A stretch of DNA of 64,000 bases from Streptomyces ortus (GCF_026341275.1 NZ_JAIFZO010000002.1:6850118-6914117), one strand, 5' to 3'. Shown: positions 1-8,712, counted from the first letter of the stretch. Notes: generated from the letters alone by a model not told the origin. Numbers and translations are program-made.

Positions 1-322
1 CTACAAGAACCACGACTTCACGGCCACGCTCCAGGAGCACGTCAACGACCGCGACCTGGTCTGGTACGGCAACCCCGACTTCTACTGGGGTTACGACAAC
101 AAGCAGGTCACCCGGTGGGTCGAGCAGGCCGAGGAGGCCTCCACGACCGAGGAGCAGACCGAGCTGCTGAAGAAGGTCAACGAGAAGACGGCCGAGGACG
201 CGGCCAGCGACTGGCTCTACCTCTACCCGCAGATCGTCGTCGCGAGCAGCAAGCTCTCCGGCTACCCGCTCAACGGCCTGAACTCGCAGTTCTACGCCTA
301 CGACATCAAGAAGAAGGGCTGA
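1..322 (+). CDS. ABC transporter substrate-binding protein, family 5 (C-terminal 106 residues)
   Basis: The reading frame enters from the left edge (frame starts at base 2) and stops with TGA at 320-322. The visible part ends in PLNGLNSQFYAYDIKKKG and has the WLYLYPQIVVAS stretch typical of the C-terminal lobe of dipeptide/oligopeptide-binding proteins. Identity is supported mainly by context: two DppB/DppC-type permeases and two OppD/OppF-type ATPases follow without a gap. The product would be a secreted lipoprotein that delivers peptides or a similar solute to the permeases. Its N-terminus, signal sequence and substrate pocket lie outside the window. The stop overlaps the next start (TGATG). 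Confidence 0.85.
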   Translation, partial: YKNHDFTATLQEHVNDRDLVWYGNPDFYWGYDNKQVTRWVEQAEEASTTEEQTELLKKVNEKTAEDAASDWLYLYPQIVVASSKLSGYPLNGLNSQFYAYDIKKKG

Positions 323-1287
323 TGGGGCGCTACCTCCTGCGCCGCCTCGCGTTCCTCCTGGTGTCGCTGGCCCTGGCGAGCGTGGTGCTCTTCGTGCTGC
401 TGCGCCTGCTCCCCGGCGACCCGGCCAACGCGCTCACGTCGGTGGGCGCCAGTCCGGAACAGATCGCCGCGGCCCGCCACTCCATCGGCTCCGACCGTCC
501 GCTGCCCGAACAGTTCACCCACTGGCTCGGGCAGCTGACGAGCGGCGACCTCGGCACGTCCTTCGTCAGCTCGCTGCCGGTCGGCCCCGAGGTCACCGCC
601 CGCCTGAACGTCACCGTCCCGCTGACGCTGGCCGCGTTCGTCCTGGCCGTCGTCATCGCCGTCCCGGTCGGCTTCGTGGCCGCGTACAAGCGCCGCACCT
701 GGTACGGGGCGGTGCTCAGCGGGATCTCCCAGCTGGGCATCGCCGTGCCGGTGTTCTGGCTCGGCATGATCCTCATCGCCGTGTTCGCACTGAACGCGGG
801 CTGGCTGCCCTCCGGCGGCTTCCCGCAGGACGGCTGGGCCGCACCCGCCGAAGCCGTCCGCTCGCTCGTCCTCCCTGTGGTCACCATCGCGCTCGTGATG
901 GGCGCCTCCCTGATCCGGTACGTCCGTTCCGCCACCCTCGACGTCCTCGGCAGCGACTACCTGCGCACCGCACGGGCCCTCGGCGCGTCCTTCCCGAAGG
1001 CCATGTGGCGGCACGGGCTGCGCAACGCCTCCGTCCCCGTGATCTCCATCCTCGGGATCGAACTCGCCTCGACGCTGCTCGGCGCGGTCGTCGTGGAGTC
1101 GGTGTACGCGCTGCCCGGCCTCGGCTCGCTGCTCGCCACCGGTATCGCCCAGCACGACTACCCGGTCGTCCAGGGCGTCCTGTTCGTCTCGACCCTCGCC
1201 GTGCTCCTGATCGGCTTCGCCGCCGACCTGATCCAGCGCGTCATCGATCCGCGCCTGCGCGGACGGCTCTCCGGAGGTGCCCGATGA
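322..1287 (+). CDS. ABC transporter permease, DppB/OppB type
   Basis: A 321-residue inner-membrane permease starting MGRYLLRRLAFLL, with about six membrane segments. It begins with the usual DppB N-terminal helix and periplasmic LLPGDPA segment. The cytoplasmic ATPase-coupling (EAA) loop reads DYLRTARALGASFPKAMWRHGLRNA around residues 210-235. The ATG overlaps the stop of the upstream binding-protein gene, which fixes the start and indicates translational coupling. It pairs with the DppC-type permease that follows. Substrate specificity cannot be read from the permease; peptides or nickel/opine-like solutes are possible for this family. Confidence 0.93.
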   Translation: MGRYLLRRLAFLLVSLALASVVLFVLLRLLPGDPANALTSVGASPEQIAAARHSIGSDRPLPEQFTHWLGQLTSGDLGTSFVSSLPVGPEVTARLNVTVPLTLAAFVLAVVIAVPVGFVAAYKRRTWYGAVLSGISQLGIAVPVFWLGMILIAVFALNAGWLPSGGFPQDGWAAPAEAVRSLVLPVVTIALVMGASLIRYVRSATLDVLGSDYLRTARALGASFPKAMWRHGLRNASVPVISILGIELASTLLGAVVVESVYALPGLGSLLATGIAQHDYPVVQGVLFVSTLAVLLIGFAADLIQRVIDPRLRGRLSGGAR

Positions 1288-2165
1288 CCCTGCCGGCCGC
1301 CCCGCTCAAGGAGACGGAACCCACGGAGTCGACGAGGCCGCACTCGCGCCGCCGCCGTTCCGTCACGCTGCTCGCGGGCTGCTCGCTGACGGCCCTGATC
1401 GCGCTGCTCGCCCTCGTCTCGCTCGTCTGGCTGCCCTTCGACACCGACGACACCTCCGGCGGCCGGCTCGCGGGCCCCGGCGACGGACACCTGCTCGGTA
1501 CGGACAAGCTGGGCCGCGACCTGCTGACCCAGCTGATGACCGGCGCCCGTATCGCCGTCCAGGCGGGACTCGGGTCGGTCGCGATCGCCGCACTCGTCGG
1601 GGTCACCCTCGGGGTACTCGCCGCGTTCGCGCAAGGGTGGCTCGACGACACCCTCGCCGCGTTCCTGGACATCCTGATCGCCTTCCCGACCCTGCTGCTC
1701 GCGATGCTCGTGGTCGCCGCCCGCTCGGCCACCCTCGGCTCCGCGATCCTCGCGATCGGCCTGGCCCAGAGCGCGGTGGTCGCCCGGCTCGTGCGGATCC
1801 TCGTCAAGCGGGTCCTGGCGCGGGACTACGTCACCGCCGCCCGGACCTCGGGCACCTCCTGGCCGCGTACGGTCGCCGGGCACGTCCTGCCGAACATCTG
1901 GCCCACCCTCGTGGTCAACCTGGCGCTCCAGTTCGGCCTCGCCGTGCTCGCCGAGGCCGGACTGTCCTACCTCGGCCTCGGCGCCCCGCCGCCCAACGCC
2001 TCCTGGGGCCGCATGCTCCAAGAGGCGCAGGCCACCTTCACCACCGCACCCGCGGGCGCGCTGGCCCCGGGCATCCTGCTGGTCGTGCTCGTCGTCGGCG
2101 TCAACCTCATCGCCGACGGACTGCGCGACACCCTCGACCCGGCCATGAGGCGGAGGCGGTCATGA
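1284..2165 (+). CDS. ABC transporter permease, DppC/OppC type
   Basis: A 293-residue permease starting MTLPAAPLKETEPT, with a basic cytoplasmic N-terminus (SRRRRSVTLLAG) before the first membrane helix. The family motifs LLGTDKLGRDLLTQLMTGARIA (DppC periplasmic entry) and DYVTAARTSGTSWPRTVAGHVLPN (EAA loop) are present. The C-terminal NPFRDTLDP-like ending appears as ADGLRDTLDPAMRRRRS. The start overlaps the previous stop by four bases (ATGA), as does its stop with the next gene, so the five transporter genes form one tightly coupled operon. Confidence 0.93.
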   Translation: MTLPAAPLKETEPTESTRPHSRRRRSVTLLAGCSLTALIALLALVSLVWLPFDTDDTSGGRLAGPGDGHLLGTDKLGRDLLTQLMTGARIAVQAGLGSVAIAALVGVTLGVLAAFAQGWLDDTLAAFLDILIAFPTLLLAMLVVAARSATLGSAILAIGLAQSAVVARLVRILVKRVLARDYVTAARTSGTSWPRTVAGHVLPNIWPTLVVNLALQFGLAVLAEAGLSYLGLGAPPPNASWGRMLQEAQATFTTAPAGALAPGILLVVLVVGVNLIADGLRDTLDPAMRRRRS

Positions 2166-2998
2166 AACTCCCAGGCACTGTCCCCGGCGCACTCCCGGGC
2201 CCGCTCCTGGACGTACGCGGCCTGACCGTGCGCACCGCCGACGGCCGCACCCTCGTCGACGACCTGTCCTTCACCGTCGGCGGCGGCGAACGGCTCGGGC
2301 TGATCGGCGAGTCCGGCTCCGGCAAGTCCCTGACCACCCTCGCCCTGCTGGGCCTGCTCCCCGACGGCATGACCGCCACCGGCAGCGTCGAACTGGCCGG
2401 CACCCAGATCGTCGGCGCCCCCGAGCAGCGCCTGACCGCCGTACGCGGCCGGGACGCGGCCGTGGTCTTCCAGGAGCCCCTGACCGCCCTCGATCCGCTG
2501 ATGCGGATGGGCCGCCAGATCGCCGAGCCCCTGGCCCGCACGACCGGCCTCAGGGGCCGTGACCTGCGCGCCGCCGTCACCGAGGCACTGGTACGGGTAC
2601 GGCTGCCCGAACCCGACCGCATCGCCCGCGCCTTCCCGCACGAGATCTCCGGCGGCCAGCGCCAGCGCGTCGCCCTCGCCATGGCGCTGGCCTGCGAACC
2701 GGGGTTGCTCATCGCCGACGAACCCACCACCGCGCTCGACGTCTCCGTCCAGGCCGAGATGCTGGAACTGCTCGACACCCTCGTCCGCGAACGGGAGATG
2801 GCCGTGCTGTTCGTCAGCCACGACCTCGCCGTGGTCGCCAGGGTGACCGACCGCGTCCTGGTGCTGAAGGACGGGCGGGCCGTCGAGGAGGGCCCCGTCC
2901 TGGACGTCGTCACCGCGCCGCAGGCCGACTACACGAGGGCGCTGGTCGCCGGCGCCCGGAAACTGGAGTCCGCCCTGGACCTGAGGAGCCCGCGATGA
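2162..2998 (+). CDS. ABC transporter ATP-binding protein, OppD/DppD type
   Basis: A 278-residue nucleotide-binding subunit. It has Walker A GESGSGKS (about residues 49-56), Q-loop VVFQEPLTALDP, signature SGGQRQR and Walker B LLIADEPTTALD followed by H-loop FVSHDLAVV. The PLTALDP and SGGQRQRVALAMALACEP segments are typical of the OppD half. The family C-terminal cluster seen in many full-length OppD proteins is short or absent here. It hydrolyses ATP on the cytoplasmic face as a heterodimer with the next protein. Start and stop both overlap neighbours by four bases. Confidence 0.93.
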   Translation: MKLPGTVPGALPGPLLDVRGLTVRTADGRTLVDDLSFTVGGGERLGLIGESGSGKSLTTLALLGLLPDGMTATGSVELAGTQIVGAPEQRLTAVRGRDAAVVFQEPLTALDPLMRMGRQIAEPLARTTGLRGRDLRAAVTEALVRVRLPEPDRIARAFPHEISGGQRQRVALAMALACEPGLLIADEPTTALDVSVQAEMLELLDTLVREREMAVLFVSHDLAVVARVTDRVLVLKDGRAVEEGPVLDVVTAPQADYTRALVAGARKLESALDLRSPR

Positions 2999-3795
2999 CC
3001 CCCGACCCGAAGCCGACGGACGGGGCGCCGGAGACACCCGTACTGGAGCTCACCGACGTGGCCGTACGGTATCGGGGCGCCGCCACCGACGTCGTACGGG
3101 ATGTGTCCCTGGCCGTCGAGCCGGGGCAGTCGCTGGCCCTGGTGGGGGAGTCCGGGGCGGGCAAGACCACCCTGCTGCGGATCCTGCTGGGACTCGCCCG
3201 GCCCACCGCCGGTACCGTCCGCTTCGACGGAGAGCCGCTCGCGCCGCGCGACCGGCGGCAGATGCGCCGTTTCCGGCGGGGCGTCCAGTGCGTGTTCCAG
3301 GACCCGTACTCCTCCCTCGACCCCAGCCGCCGCGTCGCCGCGATCGTCGCGGAGCCGCTGCGCTCGCTGGGCCTCGACTCCCGCACGACCGCCGCGCCGA
3401 AGGTGGCCGCCGCGCTGGAGCGGGTCGGACTGCCGGCGGACGCGGCCTCCCGCTACCCGCACGAGTTCTCCGGCGGCCAGCGCCAGCGCATCGCGATCGC
3501 CCGCGCCATCGTGTGCGACCCGCGTGTCCTGCTCGCCGACGAACCCGTGAGCGCGCTCGACGTCACCACCCGCGTCAAGGTCGTCGACCTGCTGGCCGAA
3601 CTGAAGGAGGAACGGCGGCTGACCCTCGTCATGGTCTCCCACGATCTGTCGGTCGTGGCCTCCCTGTGTGAGCGCACGGCGGTACTGGAGAGCGGCCGGC
3701 TCGTCGAACAGGGCGACACGGACCAGGTGTTGGGCGACCCGGCCCACCCCTACACCAGACGCCTGATCGACAGCGTGCCGCGGCTGCCGGTCTGA
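2995..3795 (+). CDS. ABC transporter ATP-binding protein, OppF/DppF type
   Basis: A 266-residue ATPase with Walker A GESGAGKTT, Q-loop CVFQDPYSSLDPSRR, signature SGGQRQR, Walker B VLLADEPVSALD and H-loop MVSHDLSVV. The QDPYSSLDP and HPYTRRLIDSVP segments are hallmarks of the OppF half, which partners with the preceding OppD-type subunit. This is the last gene of the importer operon; the next coding sequence begins more than 150 bases downstream and belongs to a different process. Confidence 0.93.
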   Translation: MTPDPKPTDGAPETPVLELTDVAVRYRGAATDVVRDVSLAVEPGQSLALVGESGAGKTTLLRILLGLARPTAGTVRFDGEPLAPRDRRQMRRFRRGVQCVFQDPYSSLDPSRRVAAIVAEPLRSLGLDSRTTAAPKVAAALERVGLPADAASRYPHEFSGGQRQRIAIARAIVCDPRVLLADEPVSALDVTTRVKVVDLLAELKEERRLTLVMVSHDLSVVASLCERTAVLESGRLVEQGDTDQVLGDPAHPYTRRLIDSVPRLPV

Positions 3796-3919
3796 GCGGC
3801 GGGTCCCCGGCCCCCGGCCTGGCGCCGACGCCCCTCGCCGCCGCGAGGCCCCCCTTCCGGCAGGGAGCGCCCTTCCTGGGAGCCTCGGCATCGGACCCGT
3901 GCGGTCGCGGAGCTGTGGC

Positions 3920-3925
3920 TAGACT
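3920..3925 (+). promoter_or_regulatory. candidate -10 element (TAGACT)
   Basis: TAGACT sits in an otherwise GC-rich intergenic stretch 20 bases before an ATG at 3946 and about 130 bases before the deacetylase/glycosyltransferase start. No convincing -35 hexamer was found 16-19 bases upstream, so this is only a candidate. Confidence 0.25.
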
Positions 3926-3945
3926 CGCGCCCCATGCGTAGCCCC

Positions 3946-4056
3946 ATGCGTGACTCCGGCCCCGCCAGCCCGTGGCGGCGGACCCCGTCCAGCACATCGG
4001 CCACCGACGCCGGGGAGGGCAGAGGAGCGGCCGGGGGGAGGGGCGGCGCCCGGTGA
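3946..4056 (+). CDS. possible 36-codon upstream ORF coupled to the glycosyltransferase gene
   Basis: An ATG at 3946 opens a 36-residue frame beginning MRDSGPASPWRRTP and ending at TGA 4054-4056, which overlaps the GTG at 4053 in the GTGA pattern used for translational coupling elsewhere in this window. The peptide is basic and Gly/Ala/Arg rich at its end and matches no family I know. It may be a leader whose translation feeds the next gene, or simply a chance frame in GC-rich DNA. If the downstream gene really starts at the in-frame GTG 3972, this ORF loses its meaning. Confidence 0.3.
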   Translation: MRDSGPASPWRRTPSSTSATDAGEGRGAAGGRGGAR

Positions 4057-6131
4057 GGGCCCGGCACAAACAGTCCCGCGATCCACGGGGGCACTGGCTG
4101 CTGCTGATACTCGTCCTGCCCGCGATGTTCGCCGCCCTCCTCTTCGAGGGCTGGACCAACCACGAGGTCGACGCCGCCGACACCCGGTCCGCCTGCACCT
4201 CGCCCGCACCCGACGCCGTCGCCCGCGGCGGCCCGGTCATCGGCATCAACCGCAACGGCGTACAGACCGCCTCGATGCCCGCCCGCACCGTCGCGCTCAC
4301 TTTCGACGGCGGCCCCGACCTCGTCTGGACCCCGCGCCTCCTCGACCTGCTGAGGAAGCACCGGGCTCGCGCCACCTTCTTCCTCCTGGGATCTCAGGCG
4401 GCCCGCCATCCGGACCTCGTACGGAGGATCCGCGCCGAGGGCCACGAGATCGGCTCCAACACCTACACCGGAGCGGTCCTCGGCGAGACCTCCGCCTTCC
4501 GCTTCTCCGCCGAACTCGACCTGACACAGAGCGCGTTGGCGGGCGCCGCCGGCCTGCGCACCAACCTGCTGCGGATGCCGCGGACCACCTCGCCCGACAC
4601 CCTGTGCGGCCGTGAGTGGACGGCGGCCCGGCGTGCCACCGCCCAGGGCTATGTACTGGTCGCCGCGGACAAGGCGTCCCGCAGGCCCGCACAGGGCACG
4701 GTCCGCCAGTTCAGCCAGACGGCGACCGCGTACCGGGAGACCGAGAAGCTGCTCGGCGACCCCGGGGCCGACCGCTTCACCACCGTCTCGGCGGGGGCCC
4801 AACTGACGCCGTACGAGCGGGTGTCGGACGTCGAGCGCTGGAGCGGTACGGCCCTGATCCGGGCCGCCTGGCTGGGGCGCGCCTTCTCCCGGGCGATGAC
4901 CTGGACGCTCGGTGTCGCCGGGGCGCTCGGTGTGCTGCGGCTGCTTCTGCTCGTGCACTTCGCCCGCGCCCATGTGCGCCGACTGGAACGCTCCCGCCCC
5001 GGCGCACCCTGGCTGCGGGAGGTGACGGAACCGGTCACCGTGCTCGTCCCCGCCTACAACGAGGAGGCCGGGATCGAGGCCACCGTCCGCTCACTGCTCG
5101 CCTCCGACTACCCCCTGCTGCAGATCATCGTCATCGACGACGGCTCCACGGACCGTACGGCGGAACTCGCCGAGGGCGTCGGTGACGCACGGGTGATGGT
5201 GATCCGCAAGGCCAACGCGGGCAAGGCCGCGGCGCTCAACACCGGCCTGCGGTACGCCGGTCACGACATCCTCGTCATGGTGGACGCCGACACCGTCTTC
5301 GAACCGGACGCCGTCCACCACCTCGTCCAGCCGCTCGCGCACCCGGCCGTCGGCGCGGTCAGCGGCAACACCAAGGTCGGCAACCGGCGGAGCCTGCTCG
5401 CCAAGTGGCAGCACCTGGAGTACTGCTTCGGCTTCAACCTCGACCGCCGGATGTTCGAGGTGCTGGAGTGCATGACCACCGTCCCCGGCGCCATCGGGGC
5501 CTTCCGCCGGGACGCGCTGGCCGGGGTCGGCGGAGTCAGCGACGACACCCTCGCCGAGGACACCGACCTCACGATGGCCCTGTGGCGGGCCGGCTGGCGC
5601 GTCCTCTACGAGGAGTCCGCCGTCGCCTGGACCGAAGTGCCCACCTCCCTGCGGCAGTTGTGGCGTCAGCGCTACCGCTGGTGCTTCGGCACGATCCAGG
5701 CCATGTGGAAGCACCGCGGGGCCGTCCTGGAGACGGGCGTGGCCGGACGCTTCGGCCGGCGCGGGCTCACCTATCTCGCCGTCTTCCAGGTCGCCCTCCC
5801 GCTCCTCGCCCCGGTCATCGACGTGTTCGCCCTGTACGGCGTGCTGTTCCTCGACCCGATCGCCTCGGCCGGGGTGTGGTTCGCCTTCATGTCCGTCCAA
5901 CTGCTGTGCGCCGGTTACGCGTTGCGGCTCGACGGGGAGCGTGTACGGACCCTGTGGTGGATGCCGTTCCAACTCGTGGTCTACCGGCAGCTGATGTATC
6001 TCGTCGTCATCCAGTCCGTGGTCGCCGCGGTGCTCGGCAGCCGGCTGAAGTGGCAGATCATGAAGCGTTCCGGCACCGCCGCTGAACAGATCGGCGACCC
6101 CGCCCCGTATAAGAGCGTGCCCATGCGATGA
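4053..6131 (+). CDS. MatB-like fusion: degenerate polysaccharide deacetylase domain plus family 2 glycosyltransferase
   Basis: With a GTG start at 4053, preceded by a GGGGGGAGGGG purine run, the protein has about 692 residues; GTG 3972 is an in-frame alternative. After an N-terminal membrane helix (WLLLILVLPAMFAALLF) comes a NodB-fold domain (TVALTFDGGPD), a second membrane segment, then a processive GT2 domain with DDGSTDRT, VDADT, LAEDTDL and QRYRW motifs, followed by three or four C-terminal helices. The GT motifs are intact, so a membrane synthase of a hexosamine-type polymer is likely, as known for MatB in streptomycete aggregation. The NodB metal ligands look lost: TFDGG replaces TFDDG, and GSNTYTGAVLG replaces the HTxxHP motif. 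An LCP protein gene follows. Confidence 0.85.
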   Translation: MRARHKQSRDPRGHWLLLILVLPAMFAALLFEGWTNHEVDAADTRSACTSPAPDAVARGGPVIGINRNGVQTASMPARTVALTFDGGPDLVWTPRLLDLLRKHRARATFFLLGSQAARHPDLVRRIRAEGHEIGSNTYTGAVLGETSAFRFSAELDLTQSALAGAAGLRTNLLRMPRTTSPDTLCGREWTAARRATAQGYVLVAADKASRRPAQGTVRQFSQTATAYRETEKLLGDPGADRFTTVSAGAQLTPYERVSDVERWSGTALIRAAWLGRAFSRAMTWTLGVAGALGVLRLLLLVHFARAHVRRLERSRPGAPWLREVTEPVTVLVPAYNEEAGIEATVRSLLASDYPLLQIIVIDDGSTDRTAELAEGVGDARVMVIRKANAGKAAALNTGLRYAGHDILVMVDADTVFEPDAVHHLVQPLAHPAVGAVSGNTKVGNRRSLLAKWQHLEYCFGFNLDRRMFEVLECMTTVPGAIGAFRRDALAGVGGVSDDTLAEDTDLTMALWRAGWRVLYEESAVAWTEVPTSLRQLWRQRYRWCFGTIQAMWKHRGAVLETGVAGRFGRRGLTYLAVFQVALPLLAPVIDVFALYGVLFLDPIASAGVWFAFMSVQLLCAGYALRLDGERVRTLWWMPFQLVVYRQLMYLVVIQSVVAAVLGSRLKWQIMKRSGTAAEQIGDPAPYKSVPMR

Positions 6132-6176
6132 CCCCGTGACGGGGTGACCCCAGGTGTCGAAGGACTGGACAGGCGG

Positions 6177-7409
6177 ATGAACGACCGGACCGACCACGGG
6201 ACCGGCCACGGTTCGTGGTCGGGGCGCGGGAGCGGCGCCCCGCCCTCGACCCGCACGGCACCCCTGCCCGGCATGCCCTCACCGGCCACCCCGGGCCGTA
6301 CGCGGGACGACCGTACGCATGACGACCGTACGCCTGAGGGTCATACCCATGACGGCCGTACGCACGTCGGGGGCCGGCCCCGTCGGAGCGCGACCGGCGG
6401 CCGATCCCCTAAACCCCGCCCCTCCCGGCGCCGCAGGCTCGTCCGGCTGGCCGTCCTGCTGTTCGCCGCGCCGGTCGTGTTCTCCGCGGGCACCTATGTG
6501 TGGGCCGACACCGAGCTGGCCCAGGAGGTCGATCTCGGCGCGCTCCCGGACCGCGCGCCGGACGGCAAGGGCACCAACTACCTGATCGTGGGCTCCGACA
6601 GCCGGGCGGGCCTGTCCGAGCGGGCCAGGAAGGATCTGCGCACCGGCTCGGCCGAGGGCCGCCGCACCGACTCGATGATCCTGCTGCACACCGGCGCCCA
6701 CGGCACCACCATGGTGAGCCTGCCCCGCGACTCCTGGGTGACCGTCCCGCCGTACGTCCGACCCGAGACCGGCCGCAGCTACGACGCCGAGCCGGACAAG
6801 CTCAACGCCGCCTTCTCCCTCGGCGGCCCCGACCTGCTCGTACGGGCCGTGGAGAGCAACACCGGGCTGCACGTCGACCACTACGCGGAGATCGGCTTCG
6901 CGGGCTTCGTCTCCGTGGTGGACGCGGTGGGCGGCGTGGACATGTGCCTGGACCGGGACGTCAAGGACCCCAACTCGGGCGCCGACCTGCGAAAGGGCTG
7001 CCAGACCCTCGACGGCTCCGAGGCACTGGCGTTCGTCCGCCAGCGCAAGCAGGAGGCCCAGGGCGACCTGGGCCGTACCCGCAACCAGCAGAAGTTCCTG
7101 ACCGCTCTCGCCCGGCAGGCGGCCACCCCCGGCACCCTCCTCAACCCCGCCAGGTCCTTCCCTACCCTCAGCGCGGGCCTGGACACGCTGGTGGTCGACA
7201 AGGACACGGGCCTGCGGGACCTCGTGACGCTGTTCCGCGCGATGCGGGGTGTCACGGCGGGCGGCGGCCGACAGCTCAACGTGCCCGTCTCCGACCCCGC
7301 GTTCGCCACGTCGAAGGGCAGCGCCGTCAAGTGGGACGAGCGCCGCGCGCGCACCCTCTTCACCGAGCTGCGGGACGACCGCCCGGTGACGCTCCCGCAG
7401 GAGAGGTGA
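6177..7409 (+). CDS. LytR-CpsA-Psr (LCP) family glycopolymer transferase
   Basis: From ATG 6177 (weak GAAGGA about 15 bases upstream; GTG 6144 is an alternative) the protein has 410 residues. A disordered basic N-terminus contains repeats such as RTRDDRTHDDRT, then comes one membrane helix (about residues 88-108) and an extracytoplasmic LCP domain beginning NYLIVGSDSRAGL. Conserved LCP features are TDSMILLH, VSLPRDSWV, DKLNAAFSLGG, GFVSVVDAVGGVDMC, GSEALAFVRQRK and LGRTRNQQKFL. LCP enzymes move lipid-linked glycopolymers onto peptidoglycan, so pairing with the preceding glycosyltransferase suggests attachment of that polymer to the wall. The 3' end overlaps the convergent gene by 50 bases. 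Confidence 0.92.
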   Translation: MNDRTDHGTGHGSWSGRGSGAPPSTRTAPLPGMPSPATPGRTRDDRTHDDRTPEGHTHDGRTHVGGRPRRSATGGRSPKPRPSRRRRLVRLAVLLFAAPVVFSAGTYVWADTELAQEVDLGALPDRAPDGKGTNYLIVGSDSRAGLSERARKDLRTGSAEGRRTDSMILLHTGAHGTTMVSLPRDSWVTVPPYVRPETGRSYDAEPDKLNAAFSLGGPDLLVRAVESNTGLHVDHYAEIGFAGFVSVVDAVGGVDMCLDRDVKDPNSGADLRKGCQTLDGSEALAFVRQRKQEAQGDLGRTRNQQKFLTALARQAATPGTLLNPARSFPTLSAGLDTLVVDKDTGLRDLVTLFRAMRGVTAGGGRQLNVPVSDPAFATSKGSAVKWDERRARTLFTELRDDRPVTLPQER

Positions 7410-8637
7410 CCCTGTCCTTCGACGGCATGTCCTTGGGCGTCATGTTCTTCGAGGCCGGTGGAAGCACCGGAGCCGGCGGAAGCGCGGCTGCCGGGACCTC
7501 GACGGCGTGCGGGAACGCGGCCGACCGGTGCTGGAAGGAGAGGATCTTCGAGTTCAGGACGACACCGTCACGGATCTCGATGGCCTTCTTGATCGTGGCG
7601 TCACCGTCCCAGGCCGCCGGGCCGCCCAGGACCCTGCGCAGATAGGGCAGGAGCGCCTCGCTGATCTCCCAGGTGGCCGAGTTCCACAGGTGCGACGGGC
7701 TGTGGTCCACGCCGTAGTAGTGGCAGCCGGAACCCACCGAGGGCATCGGGTCCTCGAACGTGGTCGGCCGGGCCCATTCGAAGCCCATGCCCTCGTCGCA
7801 GGAGACGTCGACGAAGAAGGTCCCCGGCTTGAACAGGGCGAGTTCCTCGTCGGTGACGAACGTGAGCGGCGCGTCGGTGTCCTGCCTTATGCAGTTGACG
7901 ATCACGTCGAACTCCGCCAGATACTCCGCGAGCGGCATGGGACCGAGCCCGGTGAGTGCCTCCAGGCGGGACGGATCGTCCTCGCGCTCGGCGAAGTGTC
8001 CCATCACGACCGACGGCATCGGCGAGGCGACCGCGGCGGCGGCACGCTGGGTCAGCACCGTCACGTCGGAGATCCCCATTGCGCCCAGACCCGTGACCGC
8101 ACCGCGTGCGGTGGCCCCGAAACTGATGACCACCGCGCGCATCCGGCGGCCGTAACTGCCGGTCAGCCCGCCGAGCTGCAGGGCGTGCAGCACCGAGCAG
8201 TAGCCGGCCAGTTCGTTGTTCTTGTGGAACACATGGACGCTGAAGGCGCCGGTGGAGGTCCAGTGGTTCATGGCCTCCCAGGCGATGAGGCTGAGCTGCC
8301 CGTCGATGGCGAGCTGCGTCATCCGCTCGTCCTGCACACAGTGCGGCCAGCCCCACAGGACCTGGCCCTGGTGCAGCTGGGCCACGTCCTCGTGCATCGG
8401 CTTGGGCAGCAGGAGCACGTCGCACTCGTCGAAGAGCTGGTCACGGGAGCGCAGTCCGCCCACCAGTGGCCGCAGCGCTTCGTCACCGACGCCGAACCGG
8501 CCGCCGTACCCCTCCTCCAGGAAGATCTTCGCGCGTACGTCGGGAGCGATCCGGTCGAGGTGACCGGGATGCAACGGCAGCCGGAACTCGTTCTCCTTGC
8601 GGGAGGAGGCGAGTACTCCGAGACTCAACAGACTCAT
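7360..8637 (-). CDS. N5-(carboxyethyl)ornithine synthase / alanine dehydrogenase-like protein
   Basis: A 425-residue protein starting MSLLSLGVLASSRKENEFRL at 8637, with GAAGGA about 10 bases upstream. The N-terminal half resembles the alanine dehydrogenase/PNT fold (RKENEFRLPLHPGH, FLEEGYGGRFGV, LLLPKPMHEDV). A nucleotide-binding region follows (VVISFGATARGAVTGLGAMG, about residues 170-190). The C-terminal 45 residues are Pro/Ala rich and overlap the LCP gene. Family members reductively couple pyruvate or another keto acid to an amino acid such as ornithine using NAD(P)H. The substrate here is unknown. The small Cys-rich gene upstream on the same strand may be cotranscribed. Confidence 0.75.
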   Translation of the reverse strand: MSLLSLGVLASSRKENEFRLPLHPGHLDRIAPDVRAKIFLEEGYGGRFGVGDEALRPLVGGLRSRDQLFDECDVLLLPKPMHEDVAQLHQGQVLWGWPHCVQDERMTQLAIDGQLSLIAWEAMNHWTSTGAFSVHVFHKNNELAGYCSVLHALQLGGLTGSYGRRMRAVVISFGATARGAVTGLGAMGISDVTVLTQRAAAAVASPMPSVVMGHFAEREDDPSRLEALTGLGPMPLAEYLAEFDVIVNCIRQDTDAPLTFVTDEELALFKPGTFFVDVSCDEGMGFEWARPTTFEDPMPSVGSGCHYYGVDHSPSHLWNSATWEISEALLPYLRRVLGGPAAWDGDATIKKAIEIRDGVVLNSKILSFQHRSAAFPHAVEVPAAALPPAPVLPPASKNMTPKDMPSKDRVTSPAGASPGGRPAAR

Positions 8638-8663
8638 GCGCGTCCTTCTATTTCGTTGTCGTC

Positions 8664-8712
8664 GTGCTGGTTCGATCGTGGTGCTGGTTCGATCGGCGTG
8701 CTCGTTCGATCG
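8664..8712. repeat. 17-bp tandem repeats in the 5' leader of the carboxyethyl-ornithine synthase-like gene
   Basis: Three near-identical 15-base units GTGCTGGTTCGATCG (third copy GTGCTCGTTCGATCG) start at 8664, 8681 and 8698, giving an exact 17-base period. The block ends about 26 bases upstream of the start codon at 8637, just before its ribosome binding site. Each unit contains the palindrome CGATCG. Confidence 0.85.

Noticed and set aside
298..1155. Long minus-strand frames opposite the first permease, and similar long antisense frames throughout the window
   Set aside because: They are mirror frames of GC-rich genes: Arg/Gly/His/Ala-rich with no family motifs and no ribosome sites, while the plus-strand genes have clear motifs.
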